Assembly (NCBI GenBank): GCA_024704765.1
Contig: JAKMXF010000011.1
Span: forward strand, 479,557 to 543,556
DNA: 64,000 nt
Reading direction: 5' to 3'
Source of the DNA: Oopsacas minuta
Taxonomy: Eukaryota > Porifera > Hexactinellida > Lyssacinosida > Leucopsacidae
Shown: one piece after another, positions 11,106 to 25,000 of the stretch
Numbering within the stretch: the stretch's first letter is position 1
Layout of the letters: the number at the start of each line of letters is the position of its first letter
Translations under genes and position numbers: made by a program
Notes under the pieces: generated by a model
Databases searched by the model: none
Told to the model about the DNA's origin: nothing
What the model saw: only the letters and a program-made list of their open reading frames with translations

Positions 11106-12137
11106 TTAAAGAGGTTCTGATGGTAATTTTGTATGTAACACATGACTATCAGCTGCCTGTACAAAAGGCAATGGATTAGCACACAGCATTTCAGGTAAAT
11201 ATTGAAAAGCGGAGAAAGAATTTCGCTGTGGAGTAACACTATCAAATGAGAAATCAAGTGAACGCAATAGTTCCGCATCTTGAACTATAGTGAAAGGACC
11301 ATCAAATGTATATTGTGCTGTCATATGATTTCTACTAAGTCTGCACTCAATATTATTACTGTTTGAAATACGAATTAATAATAGAGGCAATGTGAGGAGA
11401 GATTTAGCACGATATAATGAATGCTTATTCCTAGAAGCAAGTTTATTATACATAAAAATTCTCTGCCTCATTTCACGTAGACTTTCAGTTTTCTCATGAA
11501 GCACCAACTCTTTATCCTCTATTGTAGATTTTATTAATTGCTTTAGCCCAGGACCGGAATTAGGTGTACGAACTTTGAATCCATCCCCTGCCCATGTAAG
11601 ATTACGTCCGTCTTTATTTATCAGTCCGATTGAAGTGAGAACATTAATACAATCATAGAGTCTACGTCTTACACTAGACTGTAGCATGGTCAGATTATGA
11701 TCTTTATTGCAGTATATTTCATTAAGAAGGCTCTCAGCTAAAGCACAATTGGTTAGAGTGTGTGCCATTTCAAGTTTGGAGCAGATGAGAGGAGTGAGAT
11801 CTTGTAGCCGAGCCTTGAAAATTGGAGTATTATTCATCTCATTAGGACAGCTACACAATATATTATGCTGTAGGTTATCTCTCTGATCGAAGAATCCCAT
11901 TAGAGTACTTGAAGGTTGTTGATATTGGATACCAGTTGGGGTCAATGGAATGGGAATAACTTGCTCTATTGTATTATCTTTCACAGAAGCTTGGTCAATG
12001 GTACAACCGAAATAAGGCAAAACTTCGTTCTTACAACTGCCCTCGTTTGGTTTAGAACGTTTGCTTATAGATTCATTATAGATATACTCATCTTCTTTGG
12101 AGAAGAAAGTCTCTTGCTTTGTACCGAGATTCTGCAT
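11106..12137 (-). CDS. Divergent DP-type (E2F dimerisation partner) transcription factor
   Basis: This is an intronless gene of 343 residues with its ATG at 12135-12137. Residues about 110-185 form the winged helix. They contain the DEF-box-like VRRRLYDCINVLTSIGLI followed by GRNLTWAG, matching the DP pattern RRRVYDALNVL...I.W.G. The C-terminal half follows the DP order: a helix ending NKLASRNK, then LTLPLLLIRISNSNNIECRL and a strand block with FDGPFTIVQDAELLRSLDF, equivalent to the DP region after the coiled coil. DP proteins pair with E2F to control S-phase genes in the nucleus. It is more diverged than a typical TFDP1, and the first 100 residues are unlike the family. A lineage-specific paralogue or retrocopy is likely; E2F itself fits less well. 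Confidence 0.75.
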   Translation of the reverse strand: MQNLGTKQETFFSKEDEYIYNESISKRSKPNEGSCKNEVLPYFGCTIDQASVKDNTIEQVIPIPLTPTGIQYQQPSSTLMGFFDQRDNLQHNILCSCPNEMNNTPIFKARLQDLTPLICSKLEMAHTLTNCALAESLLNEIYCNKDHNLTMLQSSVRRRLYDCINVLTSIGLINKDGRNLTWAGDGFKVRTPNSGPGLKQLIKSTIEDKELVLHEKTESLREMRQRIFMYNKLASRNKHSLYRAKSLLTLPLLLIRISNSNNIECRLSRNHMTAQYTFDGPFTIVQDAELLRSLDFSFDSVTPQRNSFSAFQYLPEMLCANPLPFVQAADSHVLHTKLPSEPL

Positions 12138-12187
12138 TGATTATATGTTAGCGGCTAATAATTAATAGAATATTAATTATGGAAAAT

Positions 12188-12323
12188 GCCGGTTATATCG
12201 AAACTCAAGGACAGCGATAATTATTTCGGTAGAAGCGGAGTTTCAATAAAACAGATAAAATTATGTTACTTCGACGGTTTGGAACAATATTTGTATAATT
12301 TACTACTTCGATATACGCGGGTA
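12188..12323. mobile_element. Small TIR MITE, family of 27364-27512
   Basis: The left end carries GGTTATATCGAAACTCAAG and the right end CTTCGATATACGCGGGTA. The interior block GCGATAATT...GGAACAATATTTGTA matches the element at 27364-27512. The ends are degenerate. Confidence 0.45.
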
Positions 12324-12349
12324 TTTCTATATATCCATGTCCGGTATAA

Positions 12350-13094
12350 TGGGAGTTGAGTGTAGGAATAGTGGAAATAAGGTTTTATAGGATTAGTGTA
12401 AAGTGAAAGTTTAATCACATGCATAGTATTAACGTAGTTTATGGTTACAATTAACCAATTGCTCAAAAGTTAAATCTGCGGAAATTTCACTTGAGAATTA
12501 CGACCCGAAAGAAACCATGTAATATTCCCCCTAAAACTTACCAGCGCTCCATTTTTGCATTTTTGCAGGACAGCACCCCACTGGACAAATTACATATTTC
12601 ATAAGATTCAGTATTTTTGTTTTGAAAAGTGGATGCTGGGGCACTTTTCATAATTCAATTTTTGCATATAATATTTTTAATGGTTGTACTTAGCACATTT
12701 AGCAATTTCCTCAATGTACAATGGTTAATTCAATCCTAATTACTCAACATACAAATCTAATGGAAATCTGAAAGAATGAAAAGGAGCGGGAGGGGAGTGC
12801 GCTCCTTTTCTGTGTAAGGAGTGGAAGTTGGACTCCACTCCATTTGGGGCTAGGAGCGGGGAGCGGGGACGCTTCATGCTCTGCATTTACGTAGATACAT
12901 ACAATCAAAATTCTCAAAACATCAATATTACAGAAGTAAAATAATACATACACTATATATATATATATATATTTATCAAAGATTTACAGAAAGGGAGAAT
13001 AAATATACACAAAGTTAGAATGGGGGAAAACTTAAAAGATCCAATCAATAGGATAGCTAAATTTATGTAAATGGGTACTCATTCTTGTTACTTG
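12350..13094. other. Intergenic with a GC-rich block and an AT microsatellite
   Basis: 12778-12880 is unusually GC-rich (GGAGCGGGAG-type words, with AAAGGAGCG facing CGCTCCTTTT as a stem), probably part of a hAT-like repeat. 12955-12972 is a TA microsatellite. No gene is supported; this is downstream of the receptor gene's last exon. Confidence 0.4.
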
Positions 13095-16000
13095 TCACAT
13101 ATTGCTTTTCTGTATATGTCTCCTTATAAAGAATGCCGCGATTATTGCAACGATTAAGATTACAACAATAATAAGCAGCAAGAATACGATTACTACAATC
13201 AAAACACTTTCTTGAGCAGCAAAGTCAAATGATGCACTTTGGAAGAATGTGGTGGGCACAGTGATTACCGGAAGTATTAGATAGTGGGAGACAACCTCAG
13301 AAAATGATTCTGGAGAATATGCGAACTGCATGTCCACACGAATTGTATAGTTGAAGTTGAGAGTTAATCCTTTAATGTTGAAGAATAGCTTCTCAGTGGT
13401 ACCAGCGAAATATTCAACATCTTCGTATCCATAGTATATTAAGAATTTCTCATCAGAGAGGGGCGTCTGCTCTGCTAACAAACCCCAGGTAACCAGGATG
13501 GAAGTGTCACTAGATGTCACAGCTGTTAGATCAGTTATTGCTTGTGAGTAGGTTGCTAGAGAGAATAGAAAAGAATTTAAGTTTTCCTGATTAAATAATT
13601 ATTTTAAAGATACTCACGAGAAAGAGAGAGTTGGATTTGAATAGCTAGCCTCTGTTCATTGTACCAATCTGTCACATAGAACATGTATACTCCTACATCT
13701 GACTCATCAAAGGATAAGAAAGTAATTGAATTGTCAGATACATGAGTGTCATCAGGTCTCTGCCACTTCCCAACAAGATCAACTGTCATAACTACATTCT
13801 TTGTCTGAACGATAATATAAGCTGTGTTGCCATCAGAAGTGAGTGACTCGAATGTTTGTACTGTCCCTGTATCCACGCTTATGACAGGTACTCCTGCGAA
13901 GTGTAAGGATATGGAATATCATTGCATGAATTGAATGAAAAGTGACTATTGTTTAATAATTGTACAGAACAAACCTTGCATAGATATTCCAGCACTCAGA
14001 ATGCTTTCGCTAGAAGTTTGATCTAGACATTCCATTAGATAGGTGTCTGTGTATTTGAACAGATTTCCTACTTCAAATACATTTAGTGGATTCTTAAAAA
14101 TGGAAAATGAGTCATTCTTCATCCAAACGAGTTCAGAAGATGAGATGGAGTTGTCAGGTGTGTGACAGAATAGAAATATATCATTATCTACTCCGAGGGT
14201 GTATTGGTATGATTCAGATGTCTCGATTACTAAAATGAAAATATTTAAATTTGGCAGAAACGGAATATCTTACATAAACTTTGTAAGAAAATTATCCGGT
14301 TTCTACTGTAGAAATACACAAAGCAATGAATCCAGAAATATGTAACCTTGTATGAGAGTTGTATCCAGAACAGTTACAGTGTATGTATTGCTGATACCGT
14401 CTGGTTGTTGTGTCACTTCACAGCTGTAGTAACCTGGATAGTTTATGTCCACTGACAAAACACTAGCTCCGTCAGCATCAATTGCACCAGTTCTACCAGC
14501 ACAAATACCAGCTAGATCTCTGTAACTCCAGGCAACTACTCCATTCAAACAGTAGAGATCTGTGTTTGCATTCAAAATAGAATTTGTTGATAATGGTCCA
14601 TATGTTGTTGGATCAATCTTCCCTCCAAATTGATTCACTAAATATGATAGTGAAGATTAGAATACTTGTTTGTCAATGTATTTCAATTAGAAGTTTAGAG
14701 GCAATACCTGTAAGATCTATCTGAATAGCAAGTGTATCCACATTATCCAAATTAGTGACATAGAACTTGTATACCCCCTGATCAAATAGTTGAAATGTGG
14801 AGAATGTCATTGAGCTTGTTGTGACCCAAGAGTAATCTGGTAGACGCCATCTCCCGGCTAGATTAACAGATAGAGCTACATTCCGTGAGAGTAGGTCAAG
14901 ATAAGCTTTATTGGTGTCTTCAGGGAGTAGAGGGTAGGATACCACAGATCCTGTGTTCAGTGTTATGACAGGTGGACCTGTTGATAGGATTAGAATAATT
15001 TCAATACTGATACATATAATGATATACTTAAATCTAATACACAAACCTTGAATGAGGATTTGTACATTGAATATTGGAGTATCATCCAAGGCATCTAGAC
15101 ATTCCATTGTATGGGTGTTTCCGTCGTCAGGAATGTCTGCAATGTTTAGAGGGTTCTGTTTCCTCTCACTGGTATCCATCTCTCTCCAACCGATCTCTCC
15201 AAAGGGAGCAGAGTTGTCAGGTTTGTGACAGAATAGGAAAGCAATATCTCTGTCTATCTTGACAGTGTAAGTTAATGAATGTGCAGCCTCAACGACTGAA
15301 GAATAGAAAATATGAGAATTGCAAATATGAAAGCTTTGCTATTTGAATTTGACTATACAACTATAGTGTAACCTCGTTAATAGTTAGCCCAAAAATGGTC
15401 AAAATTTGTTCGCATTATCCGGAGTTCGTATTAACCAAAGTAATACCAATTGACTAACTATTGTAGAGACCTGATTTGTGTAATTAATTGTTTGTCTTGT
15501 CCGGAAATTCGCATTCCACTGTATGTCTAAACATAACACATTAATGTTGCATACCTTTGTACACTTCTGTATCCATGACTGCAATTGAATACGTCTTACT
15601 GACACCATTTTCAGATACATAACAGCTGTAGTAGCCTACTTTGTCTGTAGTCACGAGTAACGAACTAAACCCAGTGAAGAAATCAGTTTCAGCTGATTGG
15701 GATGTGTTCACACCTTCTAGATCTTCATACTTCCAGATTACCTCAGGAATATCTATCACATCTGTTATGCAATATAGAGTAGTATTGGTAGTCAGCACTG
15801 AGAGATCTTCCAAATAGTTGTATTCTCTTAGAGCAATCTCTTCTCCAAATGGATACACTAGAATATCATAGCTACAAATCAAATGATTGAATGACATTAG
15901 TCCCCTATATAATATTCGATAGTTAACTATGGATAATAGATTTGATTTCGTATCTGATAAGAAATCTCCCCCTCCAACCCAGCTATGAGTGTCTCAAAAT

Positions 16001-19000
16001 GACCTTAAACAATATCCAAGCAGATAAACAAAATATATTACCCATGGCTAAATACTATCTAGTATATATGTGGACCATTTTCTTCAAAATAATCCCGTTA
16101 TACCTGTAAGCTGGATCTGAATAGCTAGTGTTTCTATGCTCTCCCAATTAATAACATAGAATTTGTATATTCCCTGATCTGATATCTCAAAAGCTGAGAA
16201 TGTTATGGAGTTATCTTCAACAAATGTTCCATTTGGTCTCTGCCATCTACCAGCTAGAACGGTAGCTAGAATTACATTCTTTGTAAGAAGATTAATACTA
16301 GCTGTGTTGTCACCAGGAGTTAGAGAAGAATAACTCTGAACCGTTCCTGTGTCCAGGGTGATTTCGGGAGGACCTTGTTTGAAAAGAAAAAATGAGCATA
16401 AGCATAGTGTATCTATTTAATCCCTAACGACAGAATAACCCAGATATATACTTCTACTCAGTATTCTAATGTTATTCTAATCAACAAACCTTGGAACAAT
16501 ATGTCAACAACGAGAATAGTATAAAGCGCGTCATTATTAAAGCATTCCAAAGTTTGCTTTCCATCAACAGTTGCACTTAATCCACCAACGTCAAAAAGAT
16601 CTCTAGTACCTACCTGGGTATTAAAGCTGTACCAATAATAGGAAAAGCGTAGAACACTGTTATCAGGTTTGTTACAAAGCAGAGATGTATCTATTCTGTC
16701 AATACCCTTTGTATAAGTGAAAGAATTCGTATCTTCAATTACTAAAGTATAATTCTCGTTAAAATGAAGTGCTCGGGACCACAATTTCATGTCGTTATAA
16801 GCGAGTAATTCAATAACTTTCAAGATATAGAGGGGAAAGAATCACTTCGTTATAACGAGAGTTACTATAGAGATATTAAAAATGGAATTCGCGATTCAAG
16901 TCACAATAAGCTCACCAGTAACAAGTGATGGATCCTGCAGACTGAATATATAGCTTCTGGTTGTCGCCATAAGCGTAACCTGACATTCATAGTATCCTGG
17001 TTCATTTGTTTGTACTGATAGTATACTAATTCCTGTGTCAGGATCAGTTGTAGGAGATTTGGTAATTATAGGTTGATTACTAGGGTAGTAGAACCAATAT
17101 ACCGGGTCTAAAGCTTGGTACTCTGTTATGCAGTAAATCATTGTAGTAGCAAGTAAGAGAGAGTTGTCTTCTAAGGCGATGTATGTATTTGAATCAATCT
17201 TCTCTCCAAATGGATAAACTAAATATTTATAGAAAATATCAACTTTTCCAAAATAATACAAACAAGTAGGTGAGGATCGGTGAAATCATAACATTTGTAT
17301 ATTGTCTATTTTGAAGAGGCACAATTCGCAATCTAAACCACGCGAATTGGCTTGTGACTCTAATTGCTAATGAAAATATACGTAGTATTGCAATCACATA
17401 CCTGTTAGTATTATCTGCATAGCTAGCGTTTCTTCATTATCCCAGTTCATTATATAGAACTTGTATAAACCTTGATGGGTTGTATCAAAAGTTTGGAATA
17501 TTATTGAATTGTCTCCCACAAATGTATCATCTGGTCTCTGCCATCTACCAGGAGTATCTACATGCATACCTACATTTTCTACCATTAGGTTAACAAATGC
17601 TCTGTTGATATCAGGAGATAGTAGCTCGTAATAGGACGTGGTTCTTTCATCCAGTATTATGACAGGTGGTCCTGTAGACAATAGTACATTTTAGCTAATT
17701 CAGTTAACATAAAGTCATTAGCATTCCATGAATATTTACAATATACTCTATTCATATTTTATGGGTAAATATATTTAGTGTTCGCTTATTTACGAATTGA
17801 AATTGGCATGAACCTCCTTAACTTGTGATCATAGGAAGTACAATAACACCAGCTAAAACCGCTCCGTTTTGCTCCACTGACGACAGGAGGGGTGTATTAC
17901 AGCCTATGGGAGGGTCCACAGGATGTGTTATAATAGGTATACGGGGGTTCACGGGTGAAAAGGTTGGGAACCATTGTATAAAAGCAATTGAATGGAACAA
18001 ACCTCTAATAAGGAGATCAAAATAGTGTAACGATTGTCCACCAGTGATAGAAGTACACTCAAATTGACGATTCATTCCAATATTGGGTAAATTGCTTATT
18101 TCTAATGGGTTAGTTACTTCTTCACTTGTGGTAAGATCTGTCATACCAGTCTCAGAAAAAGCTACCATACTATTGTAACAGAATAGGAAAATATTGTCTG
18201 CATCTACTCCAATGGTGTATGTATATATTTCTCCACCCGTTTCAGCTAGATAATTGTAATTCATAATTTATGTATTTAAGTTCGGAAATGTTGGACAGTT
18301 GGAAAGTATGAAAAACATAAACATAAACAAACTACACAGAATAAATTATGCAAACTATAATATCTACCTGTATATATTGATGTGTTAAGAATTGCTACAG
18401 TATAAGTATATCCGCCATCTTCATTCACTTCACAGTTGTAGTATCCAGGTTCATCTATGCCTACTGTTAACAAACTAATCCCAGTCTCCAGCTCAGTATC
18501 AGCTTCTAGATTACTAATTGTGCCATCTAGACTCACGTATCTCCATGTTACAAATGGATTGCTAGATCCATCTATGCAATATAGAGTTGTACTAGCTGTA
18601 ATGATAGAATTGTGTTCGATGCTTTCATAAATATTTGCAGATAATTGCTGTCCAAATCGATACACTAAAAATTCGTTGATCATTTATAGCATATTTAGAT
18701 TGCATTAGTTTACATATATTGATCATAAATAATACATACCTTTTAAGGTCAGGGAAGCAGCAAGGCGTTCAGTGTTCTCCACATCAGTGACCAGAAAAGA
18801 ATATACATATCCATCAGAAAGTTCAAATGTTGGGAATATAATAGAGCTACCATCTCCAACAAGTTCATCATCTTGGTTTGTCCATCTACCAACTAAATTA
18901 GAACTTAGGACTACATCTGTGGCTCTATAGTTAATGCTATATTCATTTTCTATTATAACATTAGTCTGAGTATCTCCAACATCAAGGGTTACTTCAGCTG

Positions 19001-22000
19001 GACCTGAAATTTGGTATTTTACTCAAAATAACAAATAAAGTATATCAAGATAGAAAATAATTATCCAGCGATTATCGTTAGAAATTTGATAGGAATTTGA
19101 ATATAAACCAATTCGATGACCAAACAAGTAACAAATCTATATTTGTAAATCACAATTGTTGTTTGTTTGTCCGTTGTCAAGGAAAGGATTTACGGTATGC
19201 AATTTTGAAATTGTCGCATAACTATGTATTTGCTTCCTTGATGTTTATCAAGGAAGTAAATAGAATTCAAATAAAACTTCACTAAATATATCGAACATGC
19301 TGAATCCGATTTTCACACTTTTGGATTAATCATATGTAAATTTATTGTTGTTGTTTTATGAATAGCAAACCAAATAACAAATTAGCAAAATCTCAAATAT
19401 GAGTACAGGCTTGCTACAAAGGGAGTTGATCTTACAAAATAATTCAATAAGGTATATGCCATGTACGTATATTTGTGAATTACATTGTTCTCAATATATC
19501 TATATTATAATACTCAAAGGAGGCGTCAATTTGGAGAATAATGGATATCTTGAGGCGTAATGAGCAGAGTTCATCGCAAAGCGATGAGCGAAAGGCTCGT
19601 AAAATATAAAATTTGTAGACATGCTGAGCACTTTGGCAAGTTCTTTCATGTAATTATATTTAACAAACGTTGAAGTATGAGATCTATATTCAATATTGTC
19701 ACATTGGCACGTGAATCCAAACATTCCATTATTCTTCTTTCCCCATCTATCTGTAGATTTGATATTTGTAGAGGATTAGAATAGATATTATTTGTACCTA
19801 ATTCTCTCCAAAAGATCTTCTCAAAAGGCACTGAATTGTCAGCTTGGTGACAGAATACATATCTAGGTTCAGTATCTATACCTTTTGTGAATGTGTAAGA
19901 TTGTGAAGCCGAAATAACTGCAAGAAATACAAAAAAGTTTCAAGAAATATTAGATAAGTTGATAAATTGTATATTTGATATACAAATATAATTACAGTAG
20001 ACTCTCCATTTTCACAAATCTGCTTAACAGAGGGGTCATTTCGTGACGGAAGGGATCGCGGGACCAGGCCATATTCTCCGATAAACTGGAAAAAAGATGT
20101 TGGCTCTATTAACCGTTAAAAGCAATTTAACACTAGCTATTTGGGACTGTTTCTGGCCAAGAGTGACCCGATTAACGGGTGGATAATAAGTGGAATCCAT
20201 CGTAATTACATCAAATTTATATATTTAGAAAACCTGAAATTTCATTCGAGGTTTCATCAAACGCAGCTGCAGTGTATGTGTTGATAATATCACCGTTTTT
20301 GGTCACAGAACATTCAAAGAAACCCTCATCGTAACTTGTCAAGGAAATTGTAGTGATTGTTGTTGTGATTACAAGTCGTCTCATTCTCAGCGACTCAATC
20401 ATCCCTGCAAAGTTAATTCTTACCCAGCTTGCAGTTGTATCAAGTTCACCCCAGCAGTATAGATCGTCATTTAAGGATACTATTGAATTGTCATCCAGAG
20501 GTATATAATTGGAACCACTTTGTATTCCGAATGGATACACTAAATGAATATAGAGGTCAGGTATCAGACTGGGGGAAAACATAGATACAAGACCTTTCAC
20601 ATCCAAAAGGAAAAGTGAAATCCTGTATCAAATCTTGCATATACAGTAACTCTGTCTAATCAGATTATCCGAACCTAATTAATCTCAATACGAACAGGGT
20701 TATACAACCTTTGGAAAATGTTCTAAAATGTTCTAAAATGTTCAAAAAGTGCTAATTCCATCCAATTCTACTGTGGCACATACATAATATTATATTACAC
20801 ATGTTGGAAGCCTTTTCATCGATGGTACAACTTATGAAAATTTTACACCTATATCCTAAGTATTATTTCAATCATAGCCATGCTATGCTTCAATGTATTC
20901 ACTAATCTGAACGAATTATTTAGCTCTTGGGACAGTGCTGTTCGGATTAGCTGTATTATACAATAGATTTGAGTTAAAAAGAGTATTTCTTCATAAAAGG
21001 AACAAACCTAATATTTCGATCAGATATGCTAATTGTTGTTCTTTATTCCAATTAATCACATAATATGAGAACAATCCCGCAATATTTTCATCAATTAGAT
21101 TTAATGCTAGTGGATTTGAATTTCCTGCACGGCCAGCAGGAGTGATCCAATCCAGCAATGAATTTTGTAGATTGATGGCAAGAAGTAAGTCATCCTGGTA
21201 TCTAACATATACTGTATTGACTTTAGGAGGAAGGAGAGGGTAGCTTTCTCCATAAATTGTAACTACAGGTCTACCTGTGAATACACAAAAATATAATTCA
21301 TATGGATATCATGTGTCAAATGTTGTATTATGGAAAACAGGGAACAACTGTGCCGACCATACATTAGTATAGTGGTTTTGTATTAGCTTGGAGGATGGTC
21401 ATTTTTAGTGAAGCTCTTATAGGGAGATACCGCATGGAAGATATGCGACGTCCATACGTCCGGCCATCAGCGCGGTTGTGCTAAATCTAGCAGCACATTA
21501 TCAAGAAAATTGATACCCATATACATTTTGGGTTGGAGATTTGCACCTCGGGTATGAATGTTTGATAAATGAAACTTCACACCTTTCTGGTGATTAATCA
21601 ATCGTGTTTTCACAACTTTCTAAGTAAAATAACACAAAAACCAATACACTCATTGGAGAAGGTGAGTTTCAATCACTTTCCATGAATCCGAAATAACCTT
21701 CCTACAAATTAACAAAAAACTGTACTATACTACAGCTATATAAAGAAATCTCTATGAGAAATACTGTCGAGTTATTCAAGTAACATTACCCTGTATAGTC
21801 AGATCTACAGCAAATAGTGTTATATTAGTGCTAGTATCAACACACTCTATCTGGTAGCTGTTTATAGGAAGGCTAGTAACATCCAGAGGATTTGGCAGGT
21901 AAACAGATGCACTTTGTCTCCAGCCAATATTTTCAAAAGCTATTGAGTGGTCAAAACTGTGGCAGAATAATGAGATATCTTCTCTGTCTATCCCGTGTGT

Positions 22001-25000
22001 GTACGTATAAGTATCTTCAGCAGAAATTACTATAGAAAACATAAGAAATGTTTTAGTGTTAGATAATCAGAATGTGGAGATTAGTAGAGTGCCAGAAATC
22101 TCAAGTGACGGTGATCAATTGAGAAGCACAGCCATGGCCTCAGACTGGATAGGAGAGGCTCAGGCCATTTGGCTATCTTCCCGAAAATGAGTACATATTA
22201 TCAAATATTTGTGATGATTATTCGATGAAATTTCAATTTTTGGAGGCCCCCTTAGAGCGTGAGGCCCAGGCCTAATGGCCCTACTGGACACCTCTCAGAG
22301 GACCTAAGTACAGGCATAAATACAACAACATACTTGTAGTGATAGATGGCTCCAGAAGTGCTGCAGTATACTTCTTCCGTTCTCCTCTGAACTGTGTAAT
22401 TTCACAGCTGTAGTATCCTGGATTATTTATATCGATATACAATGAACTAGCCCCAGTGGTAGCATTTGTTGGAACATCATAAGTACTCATTGTCCCATCT
22501 AGACCGACATAGCTCCAGATAACTCGTGGAGTACCTAACGGCTCTGTAATACAGTGTAGAGTACTTGAAGCTGTCAGAATTGCATTGTCATACAAAGCTG
22601 TGTATCTGTTAGCTTCGATAAGTTTACCAAATTGACTCACTAAAGAAAATATTATAATTATAAAATATACAAATCAGATAAGACGTATTATCCGAGTTCC
22701 GCTGAATTTATACAACATTACCTTCATTTGTGCAGAAGTAACAATTGTTTTGAATACTACAATCGATAGAAAACCAACCAAGGTCAAGTAAAGCAAAACA
22801 GTGATCCTGACTCCTACGAGATCTAACGCGTTCGTTGGTTTCAACACTTCTACGGCGAGCCCCTGGAAAGAAGTTAATATATGTAACGCGACTATCATCA
22901 ATCCAAGTAAATTGGTTTGCCTGATCCAAACCTATCCAACAAGAATTCACATCATTAGTAAATAGACTTAACAACAAGTTATTCTCTTTACTAGAAGATA
23001 TTGAAGCTAGATCTCCCCTATTTGCTTCACAACTTGATTGAGCATCATACCAATCTATTCCATCACCATTGTATGTATATGTGAAACAATCTCCGTCATC
23101 AGATATTACGTCACATCCAAGTAGCGGATCTACAAAATTATTTATTCAATAATCTACGAAATTTGCAAACTACAGAATTGCCCTGAATAAGCGCCGGAGT
23201 ATTCTACTGCACGATAAATCTAGAATTACAATCTCTGCCTACAGCATACAGGGCCGATAATACCCTGAGTGTCCTGTGTGTTTGGACACTTACTGCTACG
23301 AAAGACTTTCACATTACCTTCTATGACAATGGTTGTTTAGATACCCACTCTACATCCTCATGGACACCCATTGGCTCTAATAGGCAGCGCCGGCCATAGG
23401 ACATAGCACGTACCACTATTGAATTTATATTTTTAGTCGCACTAAAATTGGAGGTACTATAAGACAAAGATTTTACTCCAATAATCATAGTGCTTCCAAT
23501 TAATAGCGTCACTGTGAATACATTCAAACCCCATTTTCAAAATTTCATCCTCGTCTCTACATTAGAATTTTGTTAGAGTCCTTCTTCCCTTCGCATGATT
23601 ATTATTCAAAATAACTTTGTCATTACCTGCATATGTGATTGGAGCAAGTATTACAGAAAATGATTTGGGTCCATCGTTAGGATTCACATTACAAATGTAT
23701 GATCCTGGATTCGTTATGCTTAAAGTCAAAGCACTTACTCCCTTGCTGGAACCTGTTCTACCTGGTATTGTTGTAGCAATACCGTCCACATCAATATACA
23801 CCCATTCAAACAAATTTACGTCCTTAGTACTTGATACACAGTGAATGGTTTGACTCTGTGTCAGTATAGCGTTGTATGGTAATGCTTCAATATGAATTGT
23901 ACCGACATCATGTCCAAATGGATCCTCTAAACAATTACAATAAGTTAAAGAGAAGTTTACCGTATTTACTATAATCTCTAATGAGTTTACAGTAATTGAA
24001 TGCATCATAGAAAATTTTGTGGATTTGGAACTACAATAACGTAATAGAGATTTGATTAACTACAAAAAATAGCTTTGTATAGGCTAAACTGGGTGGGTAT
24101 TAAAATGGTATTTCAATATTTTGTGATTTTTCTCAACTTTATATGTCTTCTAGATTTTCGTAAGTAAAATAACAAATTTAGCTAAAACAGAGCTCTTTAC
24201 AATTTCCTGATTTTGTTAGATCTAATTACATCATAGATCAACAATTCTTACATGTGTTCATGACTACTAGCTATTTCAGATAGAAACTTTAGCAATTTTC
24301 CAATTTTGAGAGTTGAATAATATAAAATTGTGACCTGATAGAGCATAATAGAATTCAGATTCGGAATCAGCATAATGGAGGGTACATAATGCAATTTATA
24401 GTTTCAAAGAAGCAAAATTTTGTATATTGACAATGAAATTTAGTAAAAATTACCTAAATATATTCCTGTCTCCAATAATGCTACCGTATATGTCCTAAGG
24501 ATCCCATAATCTTGAGTAACATCACAGCTGTAGAACCCTGGTGCATCCAACTCAATATCCAACTTGCTAATACCAACATTATCAGTCGTGGTTGAAGCGA
24601 TAGATCCCTTAGAACCAAACAGGTTATCCAAATCCAAATAATACCAGCTGACTTGTTGCCCTAGCTCTGTAACACAAAATAGTTCTGAATCTGAGGTTAG
24701 GATTGAATTATCTTCCAAACTTTCGTACGAGTTTCTTGAACGCCCAAAAGGAGTTACTAAAATTAGCAAGCAAAATGTATTGTAAATGTTTTACTTAAAA
24801 CATTAAACAATCCCTATAACAAATATACTGTAGAAGAGCCTATGAGGCTATGACTGTGCTTATATTTTGAAATTTTGTTATCAAACTTTACCTGGAGAAC
24901 TGCAGAAGAAACATTGCCTATAATCACAACAATCTACATCATACCAATAAGAGTCTGGAGTTATTTGTGCACAGTCCTCATCTCCAGTGGCTTCATCTGG

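Larger units (their letters stand above)
18740..20539 (-). other. Ig cassette 2 (exons A2, B2, C2)
   Basis: A2 (20539-20234) has YPFGIQSGSNYIPLDDNS, LYCWGE and EGFFECSV. B2 (19917-19669) has YTFTKGIDTEPRYVFCH, DNSVPFEKIFWRE and IMECLD. C2 (19003-18740) has NLVGRWTNQDDELVGDGS and YSFLVTD. The introns around it carry MITE-like insertions (19995-20199) and a dispersed repeat (19090-19400). Confidence 0.85.
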
